Source: Candidatus Ozemobacteraceae bacterium
GTDB taxonomy: Bacteria; Muiribacteriota; Ozemobacteria; Ozemobacterales; Ozemobacteraceae
Direction of reading: 5' to 3'
DNA length: 64,000 bases
Assembly (NCBI GenBank): GCA_035373905.1
Contig: DAOSOK010000005.1
Coordinates: 114,322 to 178,321 of the forward strand
The notes under the pieces were generated by a model that was not told the DNA's origin, made no database searches, and was given only the letters and a program-made list of their open reading frames with translations. Positions 34,813 through 43,246 of the stretch are shown one piece after another (within the stretch, counting starts at the first letter, position 1; each line of letters starts with the position of its first letter). Made by a program: the position numbers and the translations under genes.

Positions 34813-35457
34813 TCAAGGCGCTTTGGAAGCAGGTTGGGGTGCGGCCTTCCAGTCGACCATCTGGTAGACGCTGGTGGGAAGGATGGGGCGGAACGCGTCT
34901 TCGAGCAGAACAACCGGTTGAGCGGGAACGTCGTTGATGTTGGAGAAAGAGCCCTGCGTCTTGTTTGCGGGCAGATTAGAGATGCTGGAAAAGGGGGTTG
35001 AGGTGTTTGCCGCAGCCTGTCCGGAAGTCGGTCCCTGCGACGATCCCTGCGACTGTCCCTGCGCAGAGACGCGAGTCGCCTGCGGTGCGGCCGCCGGAGC
35101 GCTCGTTCTCTGCTTCTGGCCGGAACCATCCTCCGACGTGGTAGGGGCCCCGACTACCGTGGGGGAGGTGAACTGCTGGGGGCTGGTCGGCTGCTGGGGG
35201 GGGAACTGCGCGGCATAGGCCGACATCGTGTCTCCGCTTTGAGACAATGCTCCGCCTGCCTGACTGATAGCTGATCCGACCTGAGGATTGAAGATGCCGA
35301 CGATCGTGCCGGCAACGCTGGCCAGAGAGCCGAGGACGCTCAGGATGGGTCCCAGAGCTGCCAGAAAGGCGCATCCCGTCAGGCTGATCGACATGAGAAT
35401 CAGGAGCATGATGAATATCCCACCACGGCACAGTTTTTTCATCTTCCGAATGGTCAT
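34813..35457 (-). CDS. Lipoprotein, paralogue of 39672-40568
   Basis: 214 residues. Signal sequence with lipobox ISLTGC, then a helical segment (LAALGPILSVLGSLASVAGTIV, GIFNPQVG) that is nearly shared with the protein at 39672-40568. The rest is Gln/Ser/Pro/Ala-rich and probably disordered, ending in a short conserved-looking tail (VVLLEDAFRPILPTSVYQMV). ATG 35457 follows GAGGAGGG; the in-frame ATG at 35487 lacks one. First gene of the transcript that appears to include the sigma/anti-sigma/pseudopilin/phosphatase genes. Function unknown. Confidence 0.75.
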   Translation of the reverse strand: MTIRKMKKLCRGGIFIMLLILMSISLTGCAFLAALGPILSVLGSLASVAGTIVGIFNPQVGSAISQAGGALSQSGDTMSAYAAQFPPQQPTSPQQFTSPTVVGAPTTSEDGSGQKQRTSAPAAAPQATRVSAQGQSQGSSQGPTSGQAAANTSTPFSSISNLPANKTQGSFSNINDVPAQPVVLLEDAFRPILPTSVYQMVDWKAAPQPASKAP

Positions 35458-35526
35458 GACGGTCCCTCCTCTTTCGAAATTGTTCATACATGGGTGTTTT
35501 CATGATTTTTTGCACCCTGACAATTG

Positions 35527-35561
35527 ATGATACCGAAACCTCAAGGGAAAATGTAACAGAA
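35527..35561 (-). promoter_or_regulatory. Shared promoter-like element, copy 1
   Basis: On the minus strand TTCTGTTACA, exactly 17 bases, then GGTATCAT, about 70 bases before the lipoprotein ATG. The same boxes with the same spacing occur at 40668-40702. The spacers differ, which argues that only the boxes are under selection. It could be the ECF sigma target or a poor sigma70 promoter. Confidence 0.6.
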
Positions 35562-35596
35562 TTTGCTTGCGATGTCGGGTGCGCCGAATGAACCCA

Positions 35597-37999
35597 TCAT
35601 GGATGAATGACGACGGATCGGCAATGCCCCAACAACGCTCCGTCCGTGTCGCGGCGATAGATCGCCGCTTCGACGGTAACGCTCGCGCCGATCCAGGCCG
35701 GGGGAAACCCGCCGGGCGGAGGCGAAAGCCGCCAGCGCGTTCCATCGTTCAGCCGGATCGTCCAGCCGAAGGCCTGAATCTCGGCAAGGCTCCCGGAAGC
35801 TCGAGATATGCCGCTTTGGATCACCGCTCCTGATATGGCTTTGACTTCTGTTTTCGCCCCGTCGAAGCCGAAAAATCGGCCGAGTAGGAGACTGATGACC
35901 AATGCTCCCACGATCCATCGTCCATGGGTGACGAAGATTCCGTACAGCATCTGGCGGATAATCTCAGCGGTTGGCGGGGGTGTCTCCTTCACTGACCGGA
36001 GAGAATAGGCCGGAGCCGGGATGGCTCTGCGGGCATTATCCTGTTTCAAACGTGCCGGAAATCCTTCTTCCAGGGTCTTGATCGTCTGTGGGGTGGCTCG
36101 TCCCACGGTGACCAGCAAATCGATGATGCGTGACCGGGTTTGGTCGGCACGTCTGGCGATTGCCTCATTTTCGTTTCGGGCCAATTGGTAGAGCGGATAA
36201 AGTGAATCGAGGTCGGGGTTTGCTTCGAACAGAGCGAAAGCACTGTCACATAATTCGGGGGCTTTTCCGGATGTGAGGAGGTCGACAAGACGGTCACGGA
36301 TGAGGGAAAACTCGAATTGGACGAGGCAGTTCATCGACAGAGCCCTTTCTTGCACATTGGGAGATTGCAAAAGGGTGAACAGCGACGAAACGGCCTGGAG
36401 GGGGTCGGACGAGCGGAGGATCTTGATGGCTGCCAGACGGAGGCGTGGCCTGGGGGACTTGAGGAATTTTCCCAGCAGAGGAAAGACCTCGTCGGGCGAA
36501 ACGGCGGCGAGATAGTCAAATGCGGCTGCCGCAACGGCGTCGTCCGTCTGACGAATCCCTTCTTCCGCGGCAGTCTCGAACCCGGGGAGGGCCAGTCGAC
36601 AGGCGGTTCGGAAGGCGACGGCGCGGACTTGGGGAGGAGTGCTTGATTTCTCGAGAAGACCCTGAATGACTTCTGCCGTGATGTCAGCCTCTTCACGGGA
36701 CCGGCTCGATAGCCAGCGTGCCTGATCTTCCGGTGAGGCTTCCGCGGGCCAATTCCGGGAAGACGCGAGATCGAGCTTGGGAGAACCCGGCTCGGCAACC
36801 GTGGAAATCGGTTGTGGACGGTCTTTTTCAAGGGGGGAAGCAGAGGGTGGCTCGAGCATGTCAACGATGGCCGCCCGCACGTCTTCGGGCATCGTCTCTT
36901 CGAGCAACTCCTTCAACGCTTCACGGATCGCCGGCTGGCCGAGGCGAAGTCTCAGAGAGGCGAGCGCTTCCTCGCGGAACACGGTGTCCGGCAGGGAGAA
37001 CGCGGCCTGAAGCGTCTTGACGGCGCGCTTGGCGCCAAGCCGGTTGACATGCTTCTGGAGACGTTCCCGGTAGATTGCGGGATCTTCCGCTAGCTGACCG
37101 GAGGCGTGAAGAGTCGAGATGACCGTATGGAGAATCGCTCCCAGCATCTGCCCCTGGTCGGAGCGTTGCGAGAGGATATCCGCGATCCTGAATGGGATCT
37201 CGGGGTCGGGGTTGGCTGCGAGGATTGCGCCGGCGGCGTCGAGAAGCGCTGGAACCGGCTCGATCGACAGAAAGGTCAACAGCAGGGGGCGTGTGAGAGA
37301 AAAGGGAAGGCGGGCGCATTCCCGCAGAGCGGCAATGCGACCGTACCGATCGGCTCCGAACAGGAGCGCCTCGAGATGAGCGCGGGCCTCGTCGGGATCA
37401 ATGGCGACAAGGGCGCGGATGAGCAGGGAGCGGAGCCGGGGGTCGGGGTTCTGAAGCATGCTCGGGATGTGTTCGAGCAATACCTGGGGTGCCAGTTCCA
37501 TCAATGCTTCGATGGCGGCGAACCGCACGGCCTGGAGATTGGAGACCAACGCTTCCTTTAGAACGTCGAGCCGGGCGAGAGGCCATATCGATCCGAAACG
37601 GCGGATCAGATCGCGCGCTACAAGGGGATGGTTCTCTCGGCGAAACGCTTCGACCGCCCATGCGGCGAGATCTTTGGCCTGGTTCGGCGAAAGAGCTCTG
37701 AGAAGCCGGAGTTTTTCCTCCGGTGAAGCGGCTCCGAAGGTGCCAGGGAAGCCGGTCGTGTCGGGAAGCGTGATGTTCACGACAGATGCTTGAGAGGGAG
37801 CGGTTCTGGATTTGACCGAGGCTATTGCATGGCCGAGCAGAAGCCTGCATTCTTCATCTGATTCATTTTCGAGGGCCTGTTCCAGAGTCTGAACGAGATC
37901 GGCACCAGTTCCTTCGTAGATGAAGTGCTCGATGGCAAACAATCGGAAAGATTTCAGAGGGGCGTTGAGCTCATTGAGAAATGTGGCCTGGTCCGGCAT
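35597..37999 (-). CDS. Membrane-anchored HEAT-repeat protein, second copy
   Basis: About 800 residues and the same plan as 9536-11899: HEAT-like repeats (for example RFAAIEALMELAPQVLLEHI, DPRLRSLLIRALVAIDPDEA, PRLRLAAIKILRSSDPLQAV), a membrane span near the C-terminus (WIVGALVISLLLGRFFG) and a final beta domain. The frame is open to 38104, but ATG 37999 aligns with the start of the paralogue. An extended -10 (TGG-TATACT) lies at 38125-38133. The STAS gene is next to it in divergent orientation, echoing the HEAT-STAS neighbourhood at 9.5-12.3 kb. Confidence 0.8.
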   Translation of the reverse strand: MPDQATFLNELNAPLKSFRLFAIEHFIYEGTGADLVQTLEQALENESDEECRLLLGHAIASVKSRTAPSQASVVNITLPDTTGFPGTFGAASPEEKLRLLRALSPNQAKDLAAWAVEAFRRENHPLVARDLIRRFGSIWPLARLDVLKEALVSNLQAVRFAAIEALMELAPQVLLEHIPSMLQNPDPRLRSLLIRALVAIDPDEARAHLEALLFGADRYGRIAALRECARLPFSLTRPLLLTFLSIEPVPALLDAAGAILAANPDPEIPFRIADILSQRSDQGQMLGAILHTVISTLHASGQLAEDPAIYRERLQKHVNRLGAKRAVKTLQAAFSLPDTVFREEALASLRLRLGQPAIREALKELLEETMPEDVRAAIVDMLEPPSASPLEKDRPQPISTVAEPGSPKLDLASSRNWPAEASPEDQARWLSSRSREEADITAEVIQGLLEKSSTPPQVRAVAFRTACRLALPGFETAAEEGIRQTDDAVAAAAFDYLAAVSPDEVFPLLGKFLKSPRPRLRLAAIKILRSSDPLQAVSSLFTLLQSPNVQERALSMNCLVQFEFSLIRDRLVDLLTSGKAPELCDSAFALFEANPDLDSLYPLYQLARNENEAIARRADQTRSRIIDLLVTVGRATPQTIKTLEEGFPARLKQDNARRAIPAPAYSLRSVKETPPPTAEIIRQMLYGIFVTHGRWIVGALVISLLLGRFFGFDGAKTEVKAISGAVIQSGISRASGSLAEIQAFGWTIRLNDGTRWRLSPPPGGFPPAWIGASVTVEAAIYRRDTDGALLGHCRSVVIHP

Positions 38000-38124
38000 C
38001 TTGAGAACAGTCCTCTTTCGAAGAGTATCCGCGAAGAACATATCTCCCTGCGCCGTCGTGACGGAGACGAACCATGGATGGCCTCGGCCACATCGCCGCC
38101 GCATCGCTCGGGGACGTTGAAAAA

Positions 38125-38133
38125 AGTATACCA
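38125..38133 (-). promoter_or_regulatory. Extended -10 promoter of the second HEAT gene
   Basis: Minus-strand TGG-TATACT, followed by a T-rich initial transcript, about 125 bases before ATG 37999. No -35 is evident. Confidence 0.5.
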
Positions 38134-38220
38134 GAGTCCCCGCTTTCCATCAGGCTGTTGACCCCGGATTTTTGATTGATTTCTGCGCAACGAAAGCCGC
38201 TGGGATGTTCCCGTTCCTGC

Positions 38221-38369
38221 TATTGATTCCTGCAGAATGAAAGCCACCCGTTCGCCCTGACTCTGTCGAAAGGCGACATGCGGAATCATCGGCAAATGGC
38301 TGTTCGTGCTTCGACAAGCTCAGCACGAACGGAGACACGAAGCAGGTTTTTGATATGCAGGACTCAATA
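38221..38369. mobile_element. 149-bp MITE-like element, copy B
   Basis: Left end TATTGATTCCTGCA and right end TGCAGGACTCAATA form 14-bp terminal inverted repeats with one mismatch. The interior carries a REP-like hairpin (38302-38310 with 38322-38330). The copy at 56716-56864 has the same length and differs at about 10 positions. No coding capacity. A degenerate partial left end (about 38173-38199) sits just before it, and a further REP half-copy at 38398-38425. Confidence 0.75.
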
Positions 38370-38641
38370 AGCCAGCCTGTCAAAGCGCGCGAGCTTCTCG
38401 TCCTTCGACAAGCCTCAGGGCGAACGGATGATGTTCATTCTACAGCCCTCAATATGAATGTTTCACGCTCGCCGCTTTCCATTCCTCGTGCCTGTGCGGT
38501 TTGGGGAACGTGGCGGAGCCGGGGGGGCGCCCCTCATGGGCATGCGCAACGCCGCGGCCTTGTCAGAAGGGTGGGTTTATGCTACTGATGTGCTGGTGAC
38601 GCATCCGGCAAAGAAAATGCCGGGTTTGTCAGGAGGGGTGC
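38370..38641. other. Intergenic region before the second STAS gene, no gene seen
   Basis: No convincing ORF. It holds a REP fragment near 38400, a GC-rich block (38500-38560) and a hairpin CCGGCA...TGCCGG (about 38605-38624) just before the STAS ribosome binding site. No known riboswitch or tRNA is recognised, and no clear promoter. Confidence 0.35.
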
Positions 38642-38989
38642 GTGGGTGCAACGATCAACCTGAACGAAACGGAGGGAATCCCGGTCTTTGCGGTGTCGGG
38701 ATATTTCGATGAAGCCCTCGGCAAAGAGCTGAACGCCAGAGCGGACCCCTTGCTGATGCAGGGCAAGAATCGCCTGATTATCGACCTTGGGGGGTCTCCG
38801 GTCATGAACAGTCTGGGCGTTGCCCAGCTCCTCGAACTTACCGTGAGGGTGGTCGAGGATTTTGCGGGAAAACTGTATCTGGTTGGAGTCGCGCCGGTTG
38901 TGGTGAAGGTGCTGAATCTGGCCGGAGTTTTGCCGCAGGCCGAGCTTGTCGATTCCCTGTCCGCAGCCGTTCACCGCGCCAGGGGCTGA
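38642..38989 (+). CDS. STAS-domain anti-anti-sigma-like protein, second copy
   Basis: 115 residues, a single STAS domain with the phosphorylatable Ser in SPVMNSLGVAQLLEL. It is homologous to the STAS protein at 11946-12290 (SPVINSQGIAQLIEI). GTG start follows AGGAGG (38631-38636) by five bases. It is the only plus-strand gene in a 14-kb block of minus-strand genes and sits beside the second HEAT gene. It is the natural candidate substrate of the SpoIIE phosphatase at 27505-30444. No kinase partner is in the window. Confidence 0.85.
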   Translation: MGATINLNETEGIPVFAVSGYFDEALGKELNARADPLLMQGKNRLIIDLGGSPVMNSLGVAQLLELTVRVVEDFAGKLYLVGVAPVVVKVLNLAGVLPQAELVDSLSAAVHRARG

Positions 38990-39007
38990 GCCCCCGGCGC
39001 AGCTTCA

Positions 39008-39655
39008 TCACGGTTTGCCCGGCTTCGGAGAAAGCTCGGAGAGAGGCCTGGACCCCTTTATGATCGTTCCCCGATGATCGATCTCGGCGGAAAGGACTCC
39101 GTTTTCGAGTTTCACCTTCAGCAGATGCGACGCACCGACTGCGTCAGGAAGCGTCTTGGGAAGGTTGAGGACATCGATGTCGAGGTCTCCCTCGGCGAGG
39201 ATCTTCCCAGAAGCCGCATCGAGAACGAAGAACCAGCTGCGGGTCGCCGAAGCCGGATCACCCGGCGGGTCGAAGCGGAGATCCGCCTCCTTTTGGAGAC
39301 AATCAGTCACGAAAACGATCGATGCTCCATCTTCGGCCCAAAAATAGGTGATCAGCGACCGAAGGCCGGTGGTCTTTTGCCAGAGAATGCCATTGTCCTT
39401 GTCGCATACGCCGAATACCCCCGGTTGCGGCGGGTTGAAGAGATAGAACATCGCCTTGTCGCCGCCGGGCGCGGGAATTTTGTCGATATAGCCGGGGGCG
39501 GGAACATCGGAAGGAAGCTTTTCGCCGAGAGCCAGGAGGGGAAGGGTCGTTCCCCAAGCCAGCATCAGAAGCAGGAAAATTCCGAGCGCCAATCCATGGC
39601 GGACGCTCAACGGACGGCGTCGTGTCGTTTCGGTCTTGGAACGTGTGCTGGTCAT
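39008..39655 (-). CDS. Membrane-anchored protein of unknown function
   Basis: 215 residues. A basic N-terminus (TETTRRRPLSVRH) and one hydrophobic segment (GLALGIFLLLMLAWGTTLPL) anchor a beta-rich extracytoplasmic domain (AMFYLFNPPQPGVFGVCDKD, then RSWFFVLDAASGKILAEGDL) that resembles a partial beta-propeller. ATG 39655 follows GAAGGAGAA; the frame is open to 39781 but that part overlaps the lipoprotein gene. It lies 16 bases after the lipoprotein stop, so it is cotranscribed from the 40668-40702 element. Confidence 0.65.
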   Translation of the reverse strand: MTSTRSKTETTRRRPLSVRHGLALGIFLLLMLAWGTTLPLLALGEKLPSDVPAPGYIDKIPAPGGDKAMFYLFNPPQPGVFGVCDKDNGILWQKTTGLRSLITYFWAEDGASIVFVTDCLQKEADLRFDPPGDPASATRSWFFVLDAASGKILAEGDLDIDVLNLPKTLPDAVGASHLLKVKLENGVLSAEIDHRGTIIKGSRPLSELSPKPGKP

Positions 39656-39671
39656 ACGTCGATTCTCCTTC

Positions 39672-40568
39672 TCAGCTTCGTGGGCCCACGACGAGTTTCC
39701 AGTCGCCCTTGACGTTTCCCATAAAGCTGTCGTTGCCGAGGCTGTCAGTCGGGTCATAGATGTCGATGACGTTCGGTTCATTCCGGTTGCCGGTCGTGTC
39801 GTCGTAGGTTCCGAGGTATCGGGTTCCTTGGGGAGTCTGGATCGAGATCGCTTCTCCCCCCTTGAGACCGTATTTTGAGATCAGATCCGGGGAAAGAGCA
39901 AGAGATGAACTACGAAGTTTGTTGTCCCGGTTTCCGATGCCCATCATGGTGTTTTTGTCCTTGGTCCGATCGCTTGGCCCGGCATACTGAGTCAGATTGA
40001 GCCGACCGTCGAATGCCTTGGTTCCGGTTGTGGCAAAACCGCTGCTGATCAAGGACTGCGCGTTGCTGGGGGCGGATCCTGCGGGCGACGGAGACGAGAC
40101 GGGAGCGAGGGTGGTCTGACGGCCGGGCGATGTCTGTGTCCCGGAAAGGCCCGAAGTCGATGTTCGCATGCTGCCGCCGCCCGTGGACGACACTCTCGTG
40201 CTTGCAAAGGCGTTTCCATCTTCGTCGCGCAACGAAGCGCCTTTGATCGTGGGAGTGGTGAGAGTTCCGGGGGTGCCGGTGTTCGGGGATGCCGATTGAG
40301 AGATCTGTTGCCAAGTGTTCGTAAAGGTCTGTCCTGTTTGGCCGATGGCTCCGCTGATCTGCGAAATTTTCTGGCCGACTTCCGGGTTGAAAATACCGAC
40401 AATCGATCCGACGAGTCCTCCGACTGAACCGAGGGTGCTCAGAATAGGTCCGAGCACGGCAAGGAACGGTCCGAGAGCGGCGCACCCGGTCAGGCTGACC
40501 GACATCGCCACGAGAAGCAGGACAAGGACGAATCCCCGACAGATGGTTCTTATTTTTCGCAGGACCAT
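39672..40568 (-). CDS. Lipoprotein with conserved-looking C-terminal domain
   Basis: 298 residues. Lipobox VSLTGC, then a hydrophobic helical segment (LGPILSTLGSVGGLVGSIVG, IFNPEVGQKI) shared with the lipoprotein at 34813-35457. A Ser/Thr/Gly-rich linker leads to a C-terminal domain of about 90 residues (KNTMMGIGNRDNKL, ALSPDLISKYGLKGGEAISI, TYDDTTGNRNEPNVIDIYDP) that looks like a compact beta-barrel, perhaps double-psi-type. ATG 40568 follows AAGGAGG; the in-frame ATG 40625 lacks a ribosome site. Its promoter shares the TTCTGTTACA-N17-GGTATNAT element. Confidence 0.75.
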   Translation of the reverse strand: MVLRKIRTICRGFVLVLLLVAMSVSLTGCAALGPFLAVLGPILSTLGSVGGLVGSIVGIFNPEVGQKISQISGAIGQTGQTFTNTWQQISQSASPNTGTPGTLTTPTIKGASLRDEDGNAFASTRVSSTGGGSMRTSTSGLSGTQTSPGRQTTLAPVSSPSPAGSAPSNAQSLISSGFATTGTKAFDGRLNLTQYAGPSDRTKDKNTMMGIGNRDNKLRSSSLALSPDLISKYGLKGGEAISIQTPQGTRYLGTYDDTTGNRNEPNVIDIYDPTDSLGNDSFMGNVKGDWKLVVGPRS

Positions 40569-40667
40569 GGGAGAAACCTCCTTCAGGTGAAAAGATGGAT
40601 TGAAACCAGAACGTGATGACAACATGCTCGGTGGCGGGCAAGACGGATATCAACTCGTTCCGAAGGA

Positions 40668-40702
40668 ATAATACCTGATGCTTCGATTGCTCTGTAACAG
40701 AA
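40668..40702 (-). promoter_or_regulatory. Shared promoter-like element, copy 2
   Basis: Minus-strand TTCTGTTACA, exactly 17 bases, GGTATTAT; about 100 bases before ATG 40568. Same boxes and spacing as 35527-35561, with an unrelated spacer. Confidence 0.6.
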
Positions 40703-40739
40703 AATTTCGATGCCCCGACCCCGGGGAACTCTCGAGGGT

Positions 40740-41429
40740 CTAACGACCGTTTCCCACCCCGAGCCGGATGATCTCGGCCTTCAGTTCAGCTATGGGATCC
40801 GGCATCGTGATCTCGTTCGAAAGCTGGCTTCCCGTACCAGACGAGGCGGATGCCGTTTTGAAATCTGCAAAAAAGGTTGCAACCGATGCGAGGGCTGCTT
40901 CGTTCCAATCGGTGCGAAGGACGAAGACGAATTCCGGAAGGGCCAACCCCGACGGAGTCTGGGCAAGCTCTTCCGCCTCAACGGTCAAGAGCCGGCTGAG
41001 GCTGGCGACGGAATCGTCGGGTTGCCCGAGTGCTTTCCAATCAGCAAAAAAGCGACCGATCAGGCGCGAGATATCGGGGTTGCGGCACTGCTGATCGAAC
41101 CCCCGCAGCAGCAGGGCAAGATAGAGCGGTCCTCGTTCGAACGAGCGCATCAAGCGAAGGGACGGAAGGAGCGGGCTTGTGCCAGCCGCGACCGAGCGTG
41201 AGAGGCTTGCGACCTCCTCGGCGATGTGCTGCCGCAAAGGAGGAGGAACCATGAGACGTGCATTGGTCGTCGTGGCAACCCAAACAAGAGTGTCGCCGGT
41301 CACGTTCCGGAACTCCCGCTCTGCTGCGCGAAACAGCCCATAGCCGCATGTTCCGGCGATACCGACCAGCAGAATCGCGGTGACAACCATTTTTTTCCAG
41401 GCTGAGCGGATCTCTTCGTTTCCTTCCAT
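40740..41429 (-). CDS. Membrane-anchored helical protein of unknown function
   Basis: 229 residues. A basic N-terminus and one span (MVVTAILLVGIAGTCGYGLF) are followed by a mostly helical extracytoplasmic domain without recognised motifs (RQHIAEEVASLSRSVAAG, LLTVEAEELAQTP). It stands alone between the lipoprotein operon and the divergent spermidine-synthase-like gene; its start is about 90 bases from that gene's ATG. No family recognised. Confidence 0.6.
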   Translation of the reverse strand: MEGNEEIRSAWKKMVVTAILLVGIAGTCGYGLFRAAEREFRNVTGDTLVWVATTTNARLMVPPPLRQHIAEEVASLSRSVAAGTSPLLPSLRLMRSFERGPLYLALLLRGFDQQCRNPDISRLIGRFFADWKALGQPDDSVASLSRLLTVEAEELAQTPSGLALPEFVFVLRTDWNEAALASVATFFADFKTASASSGTGSQLSNEITMPDPIAELKAEIIRLGVGNGR

Positions 41430-41521
41430 TCAGGGTTTCCCGGACGAGGGCTTCGAGAAAGTTCGTGACAATCCAGCGGGAGATATTCTACCATCCGTTG
41501 ACCGGCAAACACGAGGAATGC

Positions 41522-43105
41522 ATGAATCCGACGACTTTTTTTCACATCGCTGCCTTTTTCTCCGGAATGGCGATCATGGGTGTCGAGGTCAGCGCCTCGC
41601 GTCTTCTCGCTCCGTATTTCGGCTCGTCGATGATCACCTGGACGATCCTGATCGGGATCATTCTCACCGCCATGAGCCTGGGAAGCCGCTTCGGCGGCCG
41701 GCTGGCCGATTCCTGCGACCGGCCCGATCGCCTGTTCAGGCTTCTTTTCTGGTGCGCGATCTGGGTGGCCCTTACGCCCTGGCTTGGCCGGTATCTCATG
41801 ACGGCGGCTCTCTTCGGCATGATAGTGGCAGTGCCCGGCCAGGCGTTGCCGCTCGGCGTTCTGCTCTCCTGCCTCCTGATCTTCGCCCCGCCCTGTTTCG
41901 TTCTCGGCATGGTGTCACCGTTCCTTCTACGCTTCACCCTCCCCGATACCGCCGCGACCGGTCGAACCGCCGGTGACCTCGGGGCTCTTTCCACCGTCGG
42001 GAGCATCTTCGGCACCTTCCTGCCGACCTTCGTGAGCATTCCGTATCTTGGCTCGACCCGCACGTTTCTGCTCTTTGCGGCGGTGCTGGGGCTGATTTCC
42101 CTTGCGTATTTCCGGCTTGTGTCCCCCGAATCGAATCGTGCGGGCTCGGGAAGCCTGCTCGTGGTCCTGATGCTCTGCGCCTTGCCCGTCCTCCCGCTCC
42201 GGCCGTCGTTTGCCTTCTGGACGGCGTCGATTCTCGAGGATGAATCGGTGTACAACTACCTGCGCGTTGCGCGGGAATACGGCGGCCTGCAACTTTCGAC
42301 GCACACTCTCATTGGCCGCCAGTCGATCGCGCGGGATGACGGCGTGATGACCGGCAATTACTGGGATTACGCCATGCTTGCCCCGTTCTTCCGTGACAAT
42401 CCCCGGTTCGAAAAGCCCCTGCGGCTTTTGGTGCTGGGCTACGGGGCCGGCACGATCTCACGTATCTGCCGCTTTTTTTTTCCGGCATCGACCATCACCG
42501 GGGTGGAGATCGATCCGGCCATCGCCGCGCTCGGGTCCGTCTACTTCGGCGTGAAGCCGGGACAGGACGAGGTGGTGATCGAAGACGCCCGGACCTTTCT
42601 CACCCGCACCGAGCGGACATGGGACATGGTCGTGCTCGATGCATATCACGATATATCCATCCCTTTCCACCTGACGACCGCCGAATTCTGGTACCAGGTG
42701 AAAAGCCGCCTGGCATCGGACGGTGTCGTGGCGGTCAACTACAATCTGCCGTTCGCTGCCGATCTCGAACTGTCGGAATCCCTCGTCCAAACGATGAAAA
42801 GCGTCTTCCCCCGCGTTTTCGTTTGTCCGGTCAGGAACGAGGTGAATTCCATCTTCATCGCAACCATGGCGAAGGACAGCCGACTCCCTGATCCGATGCA
42901 TGCTCAGGTCGGGGAGGACCACATCCTGTATCCTGTGTTCAAAGCGTTCTTGGCCCAGCACCGGGAGATCGTCGACACCGCGAAAATCCTCACCGATGAC
43001 TTTGCCCCGGTGGAATGGTTGAGTAACCGGGCGCTCGGCAACGTCATCCGCGATGGAATCGCCATCGCGAAAGTCCGGGCGATTCACGCCCTGAGGACAC
43101 TGTAG
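41522..43105 (+). CDS. Membrane-fused spermidine-synthase-like protein
   Basis: 527 residues. The first 240 form about seven to eight membrane spans (FFHIAAFFSGMAIMGVEVSA, ITWTILIGIILTAMSLGSRF) as in the fused membrane/spermidine synthase family. The C-terminal half is a Rossmann-type aminopropyltransferase domain: LVLGYGAGTISR, GVEIDPAIA, EDARTFLT, MVVLDAYHD. The Asp of the last motif matches the catalytic position in SpeE. True substrates of membrane-fused members are mostly unknown. The frame opens at 41465, but ATG 41522 follows GAGGA. An AT-rich island covers DAYHDISI (42638-42660). Confidence 0.85.
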   Translation: MNPTTFFHIAAFFSGMAIMGVEVSASRLLAPYFGSSMITWTILIGIILTAMSLGSRFGGRLADSCDRPDRLFRLLFWCAIWVALTPWLGRYLMTAALFGMIVAVPGQALPLGVLLSCLLIFAPPCFVLGMVSPFLLRFTLPDTAATGRTAGDLGALSTVGSIFGTFLPTFVSIPYLGSTRTFLLFAAVLGLISLAYFRLVSPESNRAGSGSLLVVLMLCALPVLPLRPSFAFWTASILEDESVYNYLRVAREYGGLQLSTHTLIGRQSIARDDGVMTGNYWDYAMLAPFFRDNPRFEKPLRLLVLGYGAGTISRICRFFFPASTITGVEIDPAIAALGSVYFGVKPGQDEVVIEDARTFLTRTERTWDMVVLDAYHDISIPFHLTTAEFWYQVKSRLASDGVVAVNYNLPFAADLELSESLVQTMKSVFPRVFVCPVRNEVNSIFIATMAKDSRLPDPMHAQVGEDHILYPVFKAFLAQHREIVDTAKILTDDFAPVEWLSNRALGNVIRDGIAIAKVRAIHALRTL

Positions 43106-43246
43106 AGCCTTTCCCGGATTGCCTGAAAACGACGGGAAGGATGCATGCCTGATGTTGTGTGTCATGGCCGCCGTCTCCCCGCGTCGATACGCGGGATCCA
43201 TCTCGTTGCTCGGTGAGTCCGCACGCGTGATCGGAGATGCGAGCGC

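Noticed and set aside
38500..38641. Possible riboswitch before the second STAS gene
   Set aside because: GC-rich hairpins are present, but I could not match c-di-GMP, cobalamin, SAM or other known consensus cores.
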